DNA of 64,000 bases from Cornus controversa (GCA_026545225.1 CM048847.1:14875835-14939834); one strand, 5' to 3'. Counted from the stretch's first letter, positions 1-15,129 are shown. A program made the numbers and translations. Notes: generated by a model from the sequence alone, not told the origin.

Positions 1-2640
1 CAGCAAGGAATTACTCTTTTCGATTCAGGACGTCCTCACGGTCGAATTAGGCATAATGCAACGTATAATTCTATGTATGGCACGATTTCACGTGGATTGG
101 ACTTTTCGAATCAGGACAGGTCAAACGAAACAAGTTCAAAGCCGTTGTTGTCATTCTCTATTCTTCTGGACATCCAGATGGTCAATTCTAGGACAAAGCA
201 CCATACGGTTGTGGTCATGCCTGGTTATTGCAAGGAATTGTTCTTTTCGACTCATAACAACTCAAACAAACATGGATGAAGATCGGATCGACATGCTCGT
301 CGTTTCTTTGGGACGCTTTGATGGTTTCATTTACAAAAAAACAGCATACGATTAGTATTATGGCACGAGTTCTCTTGGAGTGTGGTTTTCTAATCATAAC
401 AACTCAAATGAAACAAGTTTAAAATGGTTGGTAGCTTACAAATTGTTTCCTTTAGATGTCAAAATGATCGAATTTGGAACAAAGGACCATACGGTTGTGA
501 TGAAGATCGGATTGACATGTTCGTCACTTCTTTTGGATGCTTTGATGGTCTAATTTGGAAAAAAGAAACTTACGATTCTGATTATGACACAACTTCTCAA
601 GGAATGGGGTTTTTGAATCAGAACAACTGAAACTAAACTTGTTTCAAATCATCGATAGCTTGGGAATTGTTTCTTTTACTTGTCCAGATGGTTGAAGTTG
701 GCATAGAGCACCATACGGTTGTGATCATTCATGGGTGCAGCAAGAAATTACTCTTTTCGATTCAGGACGTCCTCACGGTCGAATTAGGCATAAAGCAACG
801 TATAATTCTATGTAGGGCACGATTTCACGTGGATTGGACTTTTCGAATCAGGACAGGTCAAACGAAACAAGTTCAAAACCGTTGTTGTCATTCTCTATTC
901 TTCTGGACATCCAGATGGTCAATTCTAGCACAAAGCACCATACGGTTGTGGTCATGCCTGGTTATTGCAAGGAATTGTTCTTTTCGACTCATAACAACTC
1001 AAACAAACATGGATGAAGATCGGATCGACATGCTCGTCGTTTCTTTGGGACGCTTTGATGGTTTCATTTACAAAAAAACAGCATACGATTAGTATTATGG
1101 CACGACTTCTCTTGGACTGTGGTTTTCTAATCATAACAACTCAAATGAAACAAGTTTAAAATGGTTGGTAGCTTGCAAATTGTTTCCTTTAGATGTCGAA
1201 ACGGTCGAATTTGGAACAAAGCACCATACGGTTGTGATGAAGATCGGATTGACATGTTCGTCACTTCTTTTGGATGCTTTGATGGTCTAATTTGGAAAAA
1301 AGAAACTTACGATTCTGATTATGACACAACTTCTCAAGGAATGGGGTTTTTGAATCAGAACAACTGAAACTAAACTTGTTTAAAATCATCGATAGCTTGG
1401 GAATTGTTTCTTTTACTTGTCCAGATGGTTGAAGTTGGCATAGAGCACCATACGGTTGTGATCATGAACATTCATGAGTGCAGCAAGGAATTACTCTTTT
1501 CGATTCAGGACGTCCTCACGGTCGAATTAGGCATAATGCAACGTATAATTCTATGTATGGCACGATTTCACGTGGATTGGACTTTTCGAATCAGGACAGG
1601 TCAAACGAAACAAGTTCAAAGCCGTTGTTGTCATTCTCTATTCTTCTGGACATCCAGATGGTCAATTCTAGGACAAAGCACCATACGGTTGTGGTCATGC
1701 CTGGTTATTGCAAGGAATTGTTCTTTTCGACTCATAACAACTCAAACAAACATGGATGAAGATCGGATCGACATGCTCGTCGTTTCTTTGGGACGCTTTG
1801 ATGGTTTCATTTACAAAAAAACAGCATACGATTAGTATTATGGCACGAGTTCTCTTGGAGTGTGGTTTTCTAATCATAACAACTCAAATGAAACAAGTTT
1901 AAAATGGTTGGTAGCTTACAAATTGTTTCCTTTAGATGTCAAAATGATCGAATTTGGAACAAAGGACCATACGGTTGTGATGAAGATCGGATTGACATGT
2001 TCGTCACTTCTTTTGGATGCTTTGATGGTCTAATTTGGAAAAAAGAAACTTACGATTCTGATTATGACACAACTTCTCAAGGAATGGGGTTTTTGAATCA
2101 GAACAACTGAAACTAAACTTGTTTCAAATCATCGATAGCTTGGGAATTGTTTCTTTTACTTGTCCAGATGGTTGAAGTTGGCATAGAGCACCATACGGTT
2201 GTGATCATTCATGGGTGCAGCAAGAAATTACTCTTTTCGATTCAGGACGTCCTCACGGTCGAATTAGGCATAAAGCAACGTATAATTCTATGTAGGGCAC
2301 GATTTCACGTGGATTGGACTTTTCGAATCAGGACAGGTCAAACGAAACAAGTTCAAAACCGTTGTTGTCATTCTCTATTCTTCTGGACATCCAGATGGTC
2401 AATTCTAGCACAAAGCACCATACGGTTGTGGTCATGCCTGGTTATTGCAAGGAATTGTTCTTTTCGACTCATAACAACTCAAACAAACATGGATGAAGAT
2501 CGGATCGACATGCTCGTCGTTTCTTTGGGACGCTTTGATGGTTTCATTTACAAAAAAACAGCATACGATTAGTATTATGGCACGACTTCTCTTGGACTGT
2601 GGTTTTCTAATCATAACAACTCAAATGAAACAAGTTTAAA

Positions 2641-3369
2641 ATGGTTGGTAGCTTGCAAATTGTTTCCTTTAGATGTCGAAACGGTCGAATTTGGAACAAA
2701 GGACCATACGGTTGTGATGAAGATCGGATTGACATGTTCGTCACTTCTTTTGGATGCTTTGATGGTCTAATTTGGAAAAAAGAAACTTACGATTCTGATT
2801 ATGACACAACTTCTCAAGGACTGGGGTTTTCGAATCAGAACAACTAAAACTAAACTTGTTTCAAATCATCGATAGCTTGGGAATTGTTTCTTTCAATTGT
2901 CCAGATGGTTGAAGTTGGCATAGAGCACCATACGGTTGTGATCATTCATGGGTGCAGCAAGAAATTACTCTTTTCGATTCAGGACGTCCTCACGGTCGAA
3001 TTAGGCATAAAGCAACGTATAATTCTATGTATGGCACGATTTCACGTGGATTGGACTTTTCGAATCAGGACAGGTCAAACGAAACAAGTTCAAAACCGTT
3101 GTTGTCATTCTCTATTCTTCTGGACATCCAGATGGTCAATTCTAGCACAAAGCACCATACGGTTGTCGTCATGCCTGATTATAGCAAGCAATTGTTCTTT
3201 CGACTCAGAACAACTCAAACAAACATGGATGAATATCGGATCGACATGCTCATTGTTTCTTTGGGACCCTTTTTATTTTGAAAAAAGCAGCGTACGATTA
3301 GTATTATGGCACGACTTCTCTTGGAATGCGGTTTTTGAATCAAAACAACTCAAATGAAACAAGTTTAAA
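2641..3369 (+). repeat. 729-bp monomer subtype (representative copy)
   Basis: First complete example of the shorter subtype. It differs from the 737-bp type mainly in the third module: the stretch after TTTGGGAC reads CCTTTTTATTTTG instead of the longer GCTTTGATGGTTTCATTTAC version, a net loss of 8 bp. It also carries TGATTATAGCAAGCAATTG where the major type has TGGTTATTGCAAGGAATTG. The divergent right-hand array has TGATTATTGCAAGC, so this part of the short subtype is closer to the older form. Other 729-bp units start at 6318, 7784, 12935, 14401, 22500, 23966, 25432, 26898, 30575, 34989, 37192 and 39395. They are interspersed, not clustered. Confidence 0.9.
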
Positions 3370-6300
3370 ATGGTTGGTAGCTTGCTAATTGTTTCCTTTA
3401 GATGTCGAAACGGTCGAATTTGGAACAAAGCACCATACGGTTGTGATGAAGATCGGATTGACATGTTCGTCACTTCTTTTGGATGCTTTGATGGTCTAAT
3501 TTGGAAAAAAGAAACTTACGATTCTGATTATGACACAACTTCTCAAGGAATGGGGTTTTTGAATCAGAACAACTGAAACTAAACTTGTTTCAAATCATCG
3601 ATAGCTTGGGAATTGTTTCTTTTACTTGTCCAGATGGTTGAAGTTGGCATAGAGCACCATACGGTTGTGATCATTCATGGGTGCTGCAAGAAATTACTCT
3701 TTTCGATTCAGGACGTCCTCACGGTCGAATTAGGCATAAAGCAACGTATAATTCTATGTAGGGCACGATTTCACGTGGATTGGACTTTTCGAATCAGGAC
3801 AGGTCAAACGAAACAAGTTCAAAACCGTTGTTGTCATTCTCTATTCTTCTGGACATCCAGATGGTCAATTCTAGCACAAAGCACCATACGGTTGTGGTCA
3901 TGCCTGGTTATTGCAAGGAATTGTTCTTTTCGACTCATAACAACTCAAACAAACATGGATGAAGATCGGATCGACATGCTCGTCGTTTCTTTGGGACGCT
4001 TTGATGGTTTCATTTACAAAAAAACAGCATACGATTAGTATTATGGCACGACTTCTCTTGGACTGTGGTTTTCTAATCATAACAACTCAAATGAAACAAG
4101 TTTAAAATGGTTGGTAGCTTACAAATTGTTTCCTTTAGATGTCAAAACGGTCGAATTTGGAACAAAGGACCATACGGTTGTGATGAAGATCGGATTGACA
4201 TGTTCGTCACTTCTTTTGGATGCTTTGATGGTCTAATTTGGAAAAAAGAAACTTACGATTCTGATTATGACACAACTTCTCAAGGACTGGGGTTTTCGAA
4301 TCAGAACAACTAAAACTAAACTTGTTTCAAATCATCGATAGCTTGGGAATTGTTTCTTTTAATTGTCCAGATGGTTGAAGTTGGCATAGAGCACCATACG
4401 GTTGTGATCATTCATGGGTGCAGCAAGAAATTACTCTTTTCGATTCAGGACGTCCTCACGGTCGAATTAGGCATAAAGCAACGTATAATTCTATGTATGG
4501 CACGATTTCACGTGGATTGGACTTTTCGAATCAGGACAGGTCAAACGAAACAAGTTCAAAACCGTTGTTGTCATTCTCTATTCTTCTGGACATCCAGATG
4601 GTCAATTCTAGGACAAAGCACCATACGGTTGTGGTCATGCCTGGTTATTGCAAGGAATTGTTCTTTTCGACTCATAACAACTCAAACAAACATGGATGAA
4701 GATCGGATCGACATGCTCGTCGTTTCTTTGGGACGCTTTGATGGTTTCATTTACAAAAAAACAGCATACGATTAGTATTATGGCACGACTTCTCTTGGAC
4801 TGTGGTTTTCTAATCATAACAACTCAAATGAAACAAGTTTAAAATGGTTGGTAGCTTGCAAATTGTTTCCTTTAGATGTCGAAACGGTCGAATTTGGAAC
4901 AAAGCACCATACGGTTGTGATGAAGATCGGATTGACATGTTCGTCACTTCTTTTGGATGCTTTGATGGTCTAATTTGGAAAAAAGAAACTTACGATTCTG
5001 ATTATGACACAACTTCTCAAGGAATGGGGTTTTTGAATCAGAACAACTGAAACTAAACTTGTTTAAAATCATCGATAGCTTGGGAATTGTTTCTTTTACT
5101 TGTCCAGATGGTTGAAGTTGGCATAGAGCACCATACGGTTGTGATCATTCATGAGTGCAGCAAGGAATTACTCTTTTCGATTCAGGACGTCCTCACGGTC
5201 GAATTAGGCATAAAGCAACGTATAATTCTATGTATGGCACGATTTCACGTGGATTGGACTTTTCGAATCAGGACAGGTCAAACGAAACAAGTTCAAAACC
5301 GTTGTTGTCATTCTCTATTCTTCTGGACATCCAGATGGTCAATTCTAGGACAAAGCACCATACGGTTGTGGTCATGCCTGGTTATTGCAAGGAATTGTTC
5401 TTTTCGACTCATAACAACTCAAACAAACATGGATGAAGATCGGATCGACATGCTCGTCGTTTCTTTGGGACGCTTTGATGGTTTCATTTACAAAAAAACA
5501 GCATACGATTAGTATTATGGCACGACTTCTCTTGGACTGTGGTTTTCTAATCATAACAACTCAAATGAAACAAGTTTAAAATGGTTGGTAGCTTGCAAAT
5601 TGTTTCCTTTAGATGTCGAAACGGTCGAATTTGGAACAAAGGACCATACGGTTGTGATGAAGATCGGATTGACATGTTCGTCACTTCTTTTGGATGCTTT
5701 GATGGTCTAATTTGGAAAAAAGAAACTTACGATTCTGATTATGACACAACTTCTCAAGGAATGGGGTTTTTGAATCAGAACAACTGAAACTAAACTTGTT
5801 TAAAATCATCGATAGCTTGGGAATTGTTTCTTTTACTTGTCCAGATGGTTGAAGTTGGCATAGAGCACCATACGGTTGTGATCATTCATGAGTGCAGCAA
5901 GGAATTATTCTTTTCGATTCAGGACGTCCTCACGGTCGAATTAGGCATAATGCAACGTATAATTCTATGTATGGCACGATTTCACGTGGATTGGACTTTT
6001 CGAATCAGGACAGGTCAAACGAAACAAGTTCAAAGCCGTTGTTGTCATTCTCTATTCTTCTGGACATCCAGATGGTCAATTTTAGGACAAAGCACCATAC
6101 GGTTGTGGTCATGCCTGGTTATTGCAAGGAATTGTTCTTTTCGACTCATAACAACTCAAACAAACATGGATGAAGATCGGATCGACATGCTCGTCGTTTC
6201 TTTGGGACGCTTTGATGGTTTCATTTACAAAAAAACAGCATACGATTAGTATTATGGCACGACTTCTCTTGGACTGTGGTTTTCTAATCATAACAACTCA

Positions 6301-9300
6301 AATGAAACAAGTTTAAAATGGTTGGTAGCTTGCAAATTGTTTCCTTTAGATGTCGAAACGGTCGAATTTGGAACAAAGGACCATACGGTTGTGATGAAGA
6401 TCGGATTGACATGTTCGTCACTTCTTTTGGATGCTTTGATGGTCTAATTTGGAAAAAAGAAACTTACGATTCTGATTATGACACAACTTCTCAAGGACTG
6501 GGGTTTTCGAATCAGAACAACTAAAACTAAACTTGTTTCAAATCATCGATAGCTTGGGAATTGTTTCTTTTAATTGTCCAGATGGTTGAAGTTGGCATAG
6601 AGCACCATACGGTTGTGATCATTCATGGGTGCAGCAAGAAATTACTCTTTTCGATTCAGGACGTCCTCACGGTCGAATTAGGCATAAAGCAACGTATAAT
6701 TCTATGTATGGCACGATTTCACGTGGATTGGACTTTTCGAATCAGGACAGGTCAAACGAAACAAGTTCAAAACCGTTGTTGTCATTCTCTATTCTTCTGG
6801 ACATCCAGATGGTCAATTCTAGCACAAAGCACCATACGGTTGTCGTCATGCCTGATTATAGCAAGCAATTGTTCTTTCGACTCCGAACAACTCAAACAAA
6901 CATGGATGAATATCGGATCGACATGCTCATCGTTTCTTTGGGACCCTTTTTATTTTGAAAAAAGCAGCGTACGATTAGTATTATGGCACGACTTCTCTTG
7001 GAATGCGGTTTTTGAATCAAAACAACTCAAATGAAACAAGTTTAAAATGGTTGGTAGCTTGCTAATTGTTTCCTTTAGATGTCGAAACGGTCGAATTTGG
7101 AACAAAGGACCATACGGTTGTGATGAAGATCGGATTGACATGTTCGTCACTTCTTTTGGATGCTTTGATGGTCTAATTTGGAAAAAAGAAACTTACGATT
7201 CTGATTATGACACAACTTCTCAAGGACTGGGGTTTTCGAATCAGAACAACTAAAACTAAACTTGTTTCAAATCATCGATAGCTTGGGAATTGTTTCTTTT
7301 ACTTGTCCAGATGGTTGAAGTTGGCATAGAGCACCATACGGTTGTGATCATTCATGAGTGCAGCAAGGAATTACTCTTTTCGATTCAGGACGTCCTCACG
7401 GTCGAATTAGGCATAAAGCAACGTATAATTCTATGTATGGCACGATTTCACGTGGATTGGACTTTTCGAATCAGGACAGGTCAAACGAAACAAGTTCAAA
7501 GCCGTTGTTGTCATTCTCTATTCTTCTGGACATCCAGATGGTCAATTCTAGCACAAAGCACCATACGGTTGTGGTCATGCCTGGTTATTGCAAGGAATTG
7601 TTCTTTTCGACTCATAACAACTCAAACAAACATGGATGAAGATCGGATCGACATGCTCGTCGTTTCTTTGGGACGCTTTGATGGTTTCATTTACAAAAAA
7701 ACAGCATACGATTAGTATTATGGCACGACTTCTCTTGGACTGTGGTTTTCTAATCATAACAACTCAAATGAAACAAGTTTAAAATGGTTGGTAGCTTACA
7801 AATTGTTTCCTTTAGATGTCAAAACGGTCGAATTTGGAACAAAGGACCATACGGTTGTGATGAAGATCGGATTGACATGTTCGTCACTTCTTTTGGATGC
7901 TTTGATGGTCTAATTTGGAAAAAAGAAACTTACGATTCTGATTATGACACAACTTCTCAAGGACTGGGGTTTTCGAATCAGAACAACTAAACCTAAACTT
8001 GTTTCAAATCATCGATAGCTTGGGAATTGTTTCTTTTAATTGTCCAGATGGTTGAAGTTGGCATAGAGCACCATACGGTTGTGATCATTCATGGGTGCAG
8101 CAAGAAATTACTCTTTTCGATTCAGGACGTCCTCACGGTCGAATTAGGCATAAAGCAACGTATAATTCTATGTATGGCACGATTTCACGTGGATTGGACT
8201 TTTCGAATCAGGACAGGTCAAACGAAACAAGTTCAAAACCGTTGTTGTCATTCTCTATTCTTCTGGACATCCAGATGGTCAATTCTAGCACAAAGCACCA
8301 TACGGTTGTCGTCATGCCTGATTATAGCAAGCAATTGTTCTTTCGACTCCGAACAACTCAAACAAACATGGATGAATATCGGATCGACATGCTCATCGTT
8401 TCTTTGGGACCCTTTTTATTTTGAAAAAAGCAGCGTACGATTAGTATTATGGCACGACTTCTCTTGGAATGCGGTTTTTGAATCAAAACAACTCAAATGA
8501 AACAAGTTTAAAATGGTTGGTAGCTTGCTAATTGTTTCCTTTAGATGTCGAAACGGTCGAATTTGGAACAAAGCACCATACGGTTGTGATGAAGATCGGA
8601 TTGACATGTTCGTCACTTCTTTTGGATGCTTTGATGGTCTAATTTGGAAAAAAGAAACTTACGATTCTGATTATGACACAACTTCTCAAGGAATGGGGTT
8701 TTTGAATCAGAACAACTGAAACTAAACTTGTTTCAAATCATCGATAGCTTGGGAATTGTTTCTTTTACTTGTCCAGATGGTTGAAGTTGGCATAGAGCAC
8801 CATACGGTTGTGATCATTCATGGGTGCTGCAAGAAATTACTCTTTTCGATTCAGGACGTCCTCACGGTCGAATTAGGCATAAAGCAACGTATAATTCTAT
8901 GTAGGGCACGATTTCACGTGGATTGGACTTTTCGAATCAGGACAGGTCAAACGAAACAAGTTTAAAACCGTTGTTGTCATTCTCTATTCTTCTGGACATC
9001 CAGATGGTCAATTCTAGCACAAAGCACCATACGGTTGTGGTCATGCCTGGTTATTGCAAGGAATTGTTCTTTTCGACTCATAACAACTCAAACAAACATG
9101 GATGAAGATCGGATCGACATGCTCGTCGTTTCTTTGGGACGCTTTGATGGTTTCATTTACAAAAAAACAGCATACGATTAGTATTATGGCACGACTTCTC
9201 TTGGACTGTGGTTTTCTAATCATAACAACTCAAATGAAACAAGTTTAAAATGGTTGGTAGCTTACAAATTGTTTCCTTTAGATGTCAAAACGGTCGAATT

Positions 9301-9986
9301 TGGAACAAAGGACCATACGGTTGTGATGAAGATCGGATTGACATGTTCGTCACTTCTTTTGGATGCTTTGATGGTCTAATTTGGAAAAAAGAAACTTACG
9401 ATTCTGATTATGACACAACTTCTCAAGGACTGGGGTTTTCGAATCAGAACAACTAAAACTAAACTTGTTTCAAATCATCGATAGCTTGGGAATTGTTTCT
9501 TTTAATTGTCCAGATGGTTGAAGTTGGCATAGAGCACCATACGGTTGTGATCATTCATGGGTGCAGCAAGAAATTACTCTTTTCGATTCAGGACGTCCTC
9601 ACGGTCGAATTAGGCATAAAGCAACGTATAATTCTATGTATGGCACGATTTCACGTGGATTGGACTTTTCGAATCAGGACAGGTCAAACGAAACAAGTTC
9701 AAAACCGTTGTTGTCATTCTCTATTCTTCTGGACATCCAGATGGTCAATTCTAGGACAAAGCACCATACGGTTGTGCTCATGCCTGGTTATTGCAAGGAA
9801 TTGTTCTTTTCGACTCATAACAACTCAAACAAACATGGATGAAGATCGGATCGACATGCTCGTCGTTTCTTTGGGACGCTTTGATGGTTTCATTTACAAA
9901 AAAACAGCATACGATTAGTATTATGGCACGACTTCTCTTGGACTGTGGTTTTCTAATCATAACAACTCAAATGAAACAAGTTTAAA

Positions 9987-12900
9987 ATGGTTGGTAGCTT
10001 GCAAATTGTTTCCTTTAGATGTCGAAACGGTCGAATTTGGAACAAAGCACCATACGGTTGTGATGAAGATCGGATTGACATGTTCGTCACTTCTTTTGGA
10101 TGCTTTGATGGTCTAATTTGGAAAAAAGAAACTTACGATTCTGATTATGACACAACTTCTCAAGGAATGGGGTTTTTGAATCAGAACAACTGAAACTAAA
10201 CTTGTTTAAAATCATCGATAGCTTGGGAATTGTTTCTTTTACTTGTCCAGATGGTTGAAGTTGGCATAGAGCACCATACGGTTGTGATCATTCATGAGTG
10301 CAGCAAGGAATTACTCTTTTCGATTCAGGACGTCCTCACGGTCGAATTAGGCATAAAGCAACGTATAATTCTATGTATGGCACGATTTCACGTGGATTGG
10401 ACTTTTCGAATCAGGACAGGTCAAACGAAACAAGTTCAAAACCGTTGTTGTCATTCTCTATTCTTCTGGACATCCAGATGGTCAATTCTAGGACAAAGCA
10501 CCATACGGTTGTGGTCATGCCTGGTTATTGCAAGGAATTGTTCTTTTCGACTCATAACAACTCAAACAAACATGGATGAAGATCGGATCGACATGCTCGT
10601 CGTTTCTTTGGGACGCTTTGATGGTTTCATTTACAAAAAAACAGCATACGATTAGTATTATGGCACGACTTCTCTTGGACTGTGGTTTTCTAATCATAAC
10701 AACTCAAATGAAACAAGTTTAAAATGGTTGGTAGCTTGCAAATTGTTTCCTTTAGATGTCGAAACGGTCGAATTTGGAACAAAGGACCATACGGTTGTGA
10801 TGAAGATCGGATTGACATGTTCGTCACTTCTTTTGGATGCTTTGATGGTCTAATTTGGAAAAAAGAAACTTACGATTCTGATTATGACACAACTTCTCAA
10901 GGAATGGGGTTTTTGAATCAGAACAACTGAAACTAAACTTGTTTAAAATCATCGATAGCTTGGGAATTGTTTCTTTTACTTGTCCAGATGGTTGAAGTTG
11001 GCATAGAGCACCATACGGTTGTGATCATTCATGAGTGCAGCAAGGAATTATTCTTTTCGATTCAGGACGTCCTCACGGTCGAATTAGGCATAATGCAACG
11101 TATAATTCTATGTATGGCACGATTTCACGTGGATTGGACTTTTCGAATCAGGACAGGTCAAACGAAACAAGTTCAAAGCCGTTGTTGTCATTCTCTATTC
11201 TTCTGGACATCCAGATGGTCAATTTTAGGACAAAGCACCATACGGTTGTGGTCATGCCTGGTTATTGCAAGGAATTGTTCTTTTCGACTCATAACAACTC
11301 AAACAAACATGGATGAAGATCGGATCGACATGCTCGTCGTTTCTTTGGGACGCTTTGATGGTTTCATTTACAAAAAAACAGCATACGATTAGTATTATGG
11401 CACGACTTCTCTTGGACTGTGGTTTTCTAATCATAACAACTCAAATGAAACAAGTTTAAAATGGTTGGTAGCTTGCAAATTGTTTCCTTTAGATGTCGAA
11501 ACGGTCGAATTTGGAACAAAGGACCATACGGTTGTGATGAAGATCGGATTGACATGTTCGTCACTTCTTTTGGATGCTTTGATGGTCTAATTTGGAAAAA
11601 AGAAACTTACGATTCTGATTATGACACAACTTCTCAAGGACTGGGGTTTTCGAATCAGAACAACTAAAACTAAACTTGTTTCAAATCATCGATAGCTTGG
11701 GAATTGTTTCTTTTAATTGTCCAGATGGTTGAAGTTGGCATAGAGCACCATACGGTTGTGATCATTCATGGGTGCAGCAAGAAATTACTCTTTTCGATTC
11801 AGGACGTCCTCACGGTCGAATTAGGCATAAAGCAACGTATAATTCTATGTATGGCACGATTTCACGTGGATTGGACTTTTCGAATCAGGACAGGTCAAAC
11901 GAAACAAGTTCAAAACCGTTGTTGTCATTCTCTATTCTTTTGGACATCCAGATGGTCAATTCTAGGACAAAGCACCATACGGTTGTGGTCATGCCTGGTT
12001 ATTGCAAGGAATTGTTCTTTTCGACTCATAACAACTCAAACAAACATGGATGAAGATCGGATCGACATGCTCGTCGTTTCTTTGGGACGCTTTGATGGTT
12101 TCATTTACAAAAAAATAGCATACGATTAGTATTATGGCACGACTTCTCTTGGACTGTGGTTTTCTAATCATAACAACTCAAATGAAACAAGTTTAAAATG
12201 GTTGGTAGCTTGCAAATTGTTTCCTTTAGATGTCGAAACGGTCGAATTTGGAACAAAGCACCATACGGTTGTGATGAAGATCGGATTGACATGTTCGTCA
12301 CTTCTTTTGGATGCTTTGATGGTCTAATTTGGAAAAAAGAAACTTACGATTCTGATTATGACACAACTTCTCAAGGAATGGGGTTTTTGAATCAGAACAA
12401 CTGAAACTAAACTTGTTTAAAATCATCGATAGCTTGGGAATTGTTTCTTTTACTTGTCCAGATGGTTGAAGTTGGCATAGAGCACCATACGGTTGTGATC
12501 ATTCATGAGTGCAGCAAGGAATTACTCTTTTCGATTCAGGACGTCCTCACGGTCGAATTAGGCATAAAGCAACGTATAATTCTATGTATGGCACGATTTC
12601 ACGTGGATTGGACTTTTCGAATCTGGACAGGTCAAACGAAACAAGTTCAAAACCGTTGTTGTCATTCTCTATTCTTCTGGACATCCAGATGGTCAATTCT
12701 AGGACAAAGCACCATACGGTTGTGCTCATGCCTGGTTATTGCAAGGAATTGTTCTTTTCGACTCATAACAACTCAAACAAACATGGATGAAGATCGGATC
12801 GACATGCTCGTCGTTTCTTTGGGACGCTTTGATGGTTTCATTTACAAAAAAACAGCATACGATTAGTATTATGGCACGACTTCTCTTGGACTGTGGTTTT

Positions 12901-15129
12901 CTAATCATAACAACTCAAATGAAACAAGTTTAAAATGGTTGGTAGCTTACAAATTGTTTCCTTTAGATGTCAAAACGGTCGAATTTGGAACAAAGGACCA
13001 TACGGTTGTGATGAAGATCGGATTGACATGTTCGTCACTTCTTTTGGATGCTTTGATGGTCTAATTTGGAAAAAAGAAACTTACGATTCTGATTATGACA
13101 CAACTTCTCAAGGACTGGGGTTTTCGAATCAGAACAACTAAAACTAAACTTGTTTCAAATCATCGATAGCTTGGGAATTGTTTCTTTTAATTGTCCAGAT
13201 GGTTGAAGTTGGCATAGAGCACCATACGGTTGTGATCATTCATGGGTGCAGCAAGAAATTACTCTTTTCGATTCAGGACGTCCTCACGGTCGAATTAGGC
13301 ATAAAGCAACGTATAATTCTATGTATGGCACGATTTCACGTGGATTGGACTTTTCGAATCAGGACAGGTCAAACGAAACAAGTTCAAAACCGTTGTTGTC
13401 ATTCTCTATTCTTCTCGACATCCAGATGGTCAATTCTAGCACAAAGCACCATACGGTTGTCGTCATGCCTGATTATAGCAAGCAATTGTTCTTTCGACTC
13501 CGAACAACTCAAACAAACATGGATGAATATCGGATCGACATGCTCATCGTTTCTTTGGGACCCTTTTTATTTTGAAAAAAGCAGCGTACGATTAGTATTA
13601 TGGCACGACTTCTCTTGGAATGCGGTTTTTGAATCAAAACAACTCAAATGAAACAAGTTTAAAATGGTTGGTAGCTTGCTAATTGTTTCCTTTAGATGTC
13701 GAAACGGTCGAATTTGGAACAAAGGACCATACGGTTGTGATGAAGATCGGATTGACATGTTCGTCACTTCTTTTGGATGCTTTGATGGTCTAATTTGGAA
13801 AAAAGAAACTTACGATTCTGATTATGACACAACTTCTCAAGGACTGGGGTTTTCGAATCAGAACAACTAAAACTAAACTTGTTTCAAATCATCGATAGCT
13901 TGGGAATTGTTTCTTTTACTTGTCCAGATGGTTGAAGTTGGCATAGAGCACCATACGGTTGTGATCATTCATGAGTGCAGCAAGGAATTACTCTTTTCGA
14001 TTCAGGACGTCCTCACGGTCGAATTAGGCATAATGCAACGTATAATTCTATGTATGGCACGATTTCACGTGGATTGGACTTTTCGAATCAGGACAGGTCA
14101 AACGAAACAAGTTCAAAGCCGTTGTTGTCATTCTCTATTCTTCTGGACATCCAGATGGTCAATTCTAGCACAAAGCACCATACGGTTGTGGTCATGCCTG
14201 GTTATTGCAAGGAATTGTTCTTTTCGACTCATAACAACTCAAACAAACATGGATGAAGATCGGATCGACATGCTCGTCGTTTCTTTGGGACGCTTTGATG
14301 GTTTCATTTACAAAAAAACAGCATACGATTAGTATTATGGCACGACTTCTCTTGGACTGTGGTTTTCTAATCATAACAACTCAAATGAAACAAGTTTAAA
14401 ATGGTTGGTAGCTTACAAATTGTTTCCTTTAGATGTCAAAACGGTCGAATTTGGAACAAAGGACCATACGGTTGTGATGAAGATCGGATTGACATGTTCG
14501 TCACTTCTTTTGGATGCTTTGATGGTCTAATTTGGAAAAAAGAAACTTACGATTCTGATTATGACACAACTTCTCAAGGACTGGGGTTTTCGAATCAGAA
14601 CAACTAAAACTAAACTTGTTTCAAATCATCGATAGCTTGGGAATTGTTTCTTTTAATTGTCCAGATGGTTGAAGTTGGCATAGAGCACCATACGGTTGTG
14701 ATCATTCATGGGTGCAGCAAGAAATTACTCTTTTCGATTCAGGACGTCCTCACGGTCGAATTAGGCATAAAGCAACGTATAATTCTATGTATGGCACGAT
14801 TTCACGTGGATTGGACTTTTCGAATCAGGACAGGTCAAACGAAACAAGTTCAAAACCGTTGTTGTCATTCTCTATTCTTCTGGACATCCAGATGGTCAAT
14901 TCTAGCACAAAGCACCATACGGTTGTCGTCATGCCTGATTATAGCAAGCAATTGTTCTTTCGACTCAGAACAACTCAAACAAACATGGATGAATATCGGA
15001 TCGACATGCTCATTGTTTCTTTGGGACCCTTTTTATTTTGAAAAAAGCAGCGTACGATTAGTATTATGGCACGACTTCTCTTGGAATGCGGTTTTTGAAT
15101 CAAAACAACTCAAATGAAACAAGTTTAAA
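9987..15129 (+). repeat. Seven-monomer block, copied again at 19552-24694
   Basis: Seven consecutive monomers (737 x4, 729, 737, 729) recur in the same order 9,565 bp downstream. Rare variants shared by the two copies support a block duplication: TCTATTCTTTTGGACATCC (about 11933 and 21498), AAAAAATAGCATACG (about 12112 and 21677) and TTCGAATCTGGACAGG (about 12615 and 22183). A few differences separate the copies, such as GTGCTCATG versus GTGGTCATG in the fourth unit, so they are not a literal assembly repeat. Confidence 0.8.
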
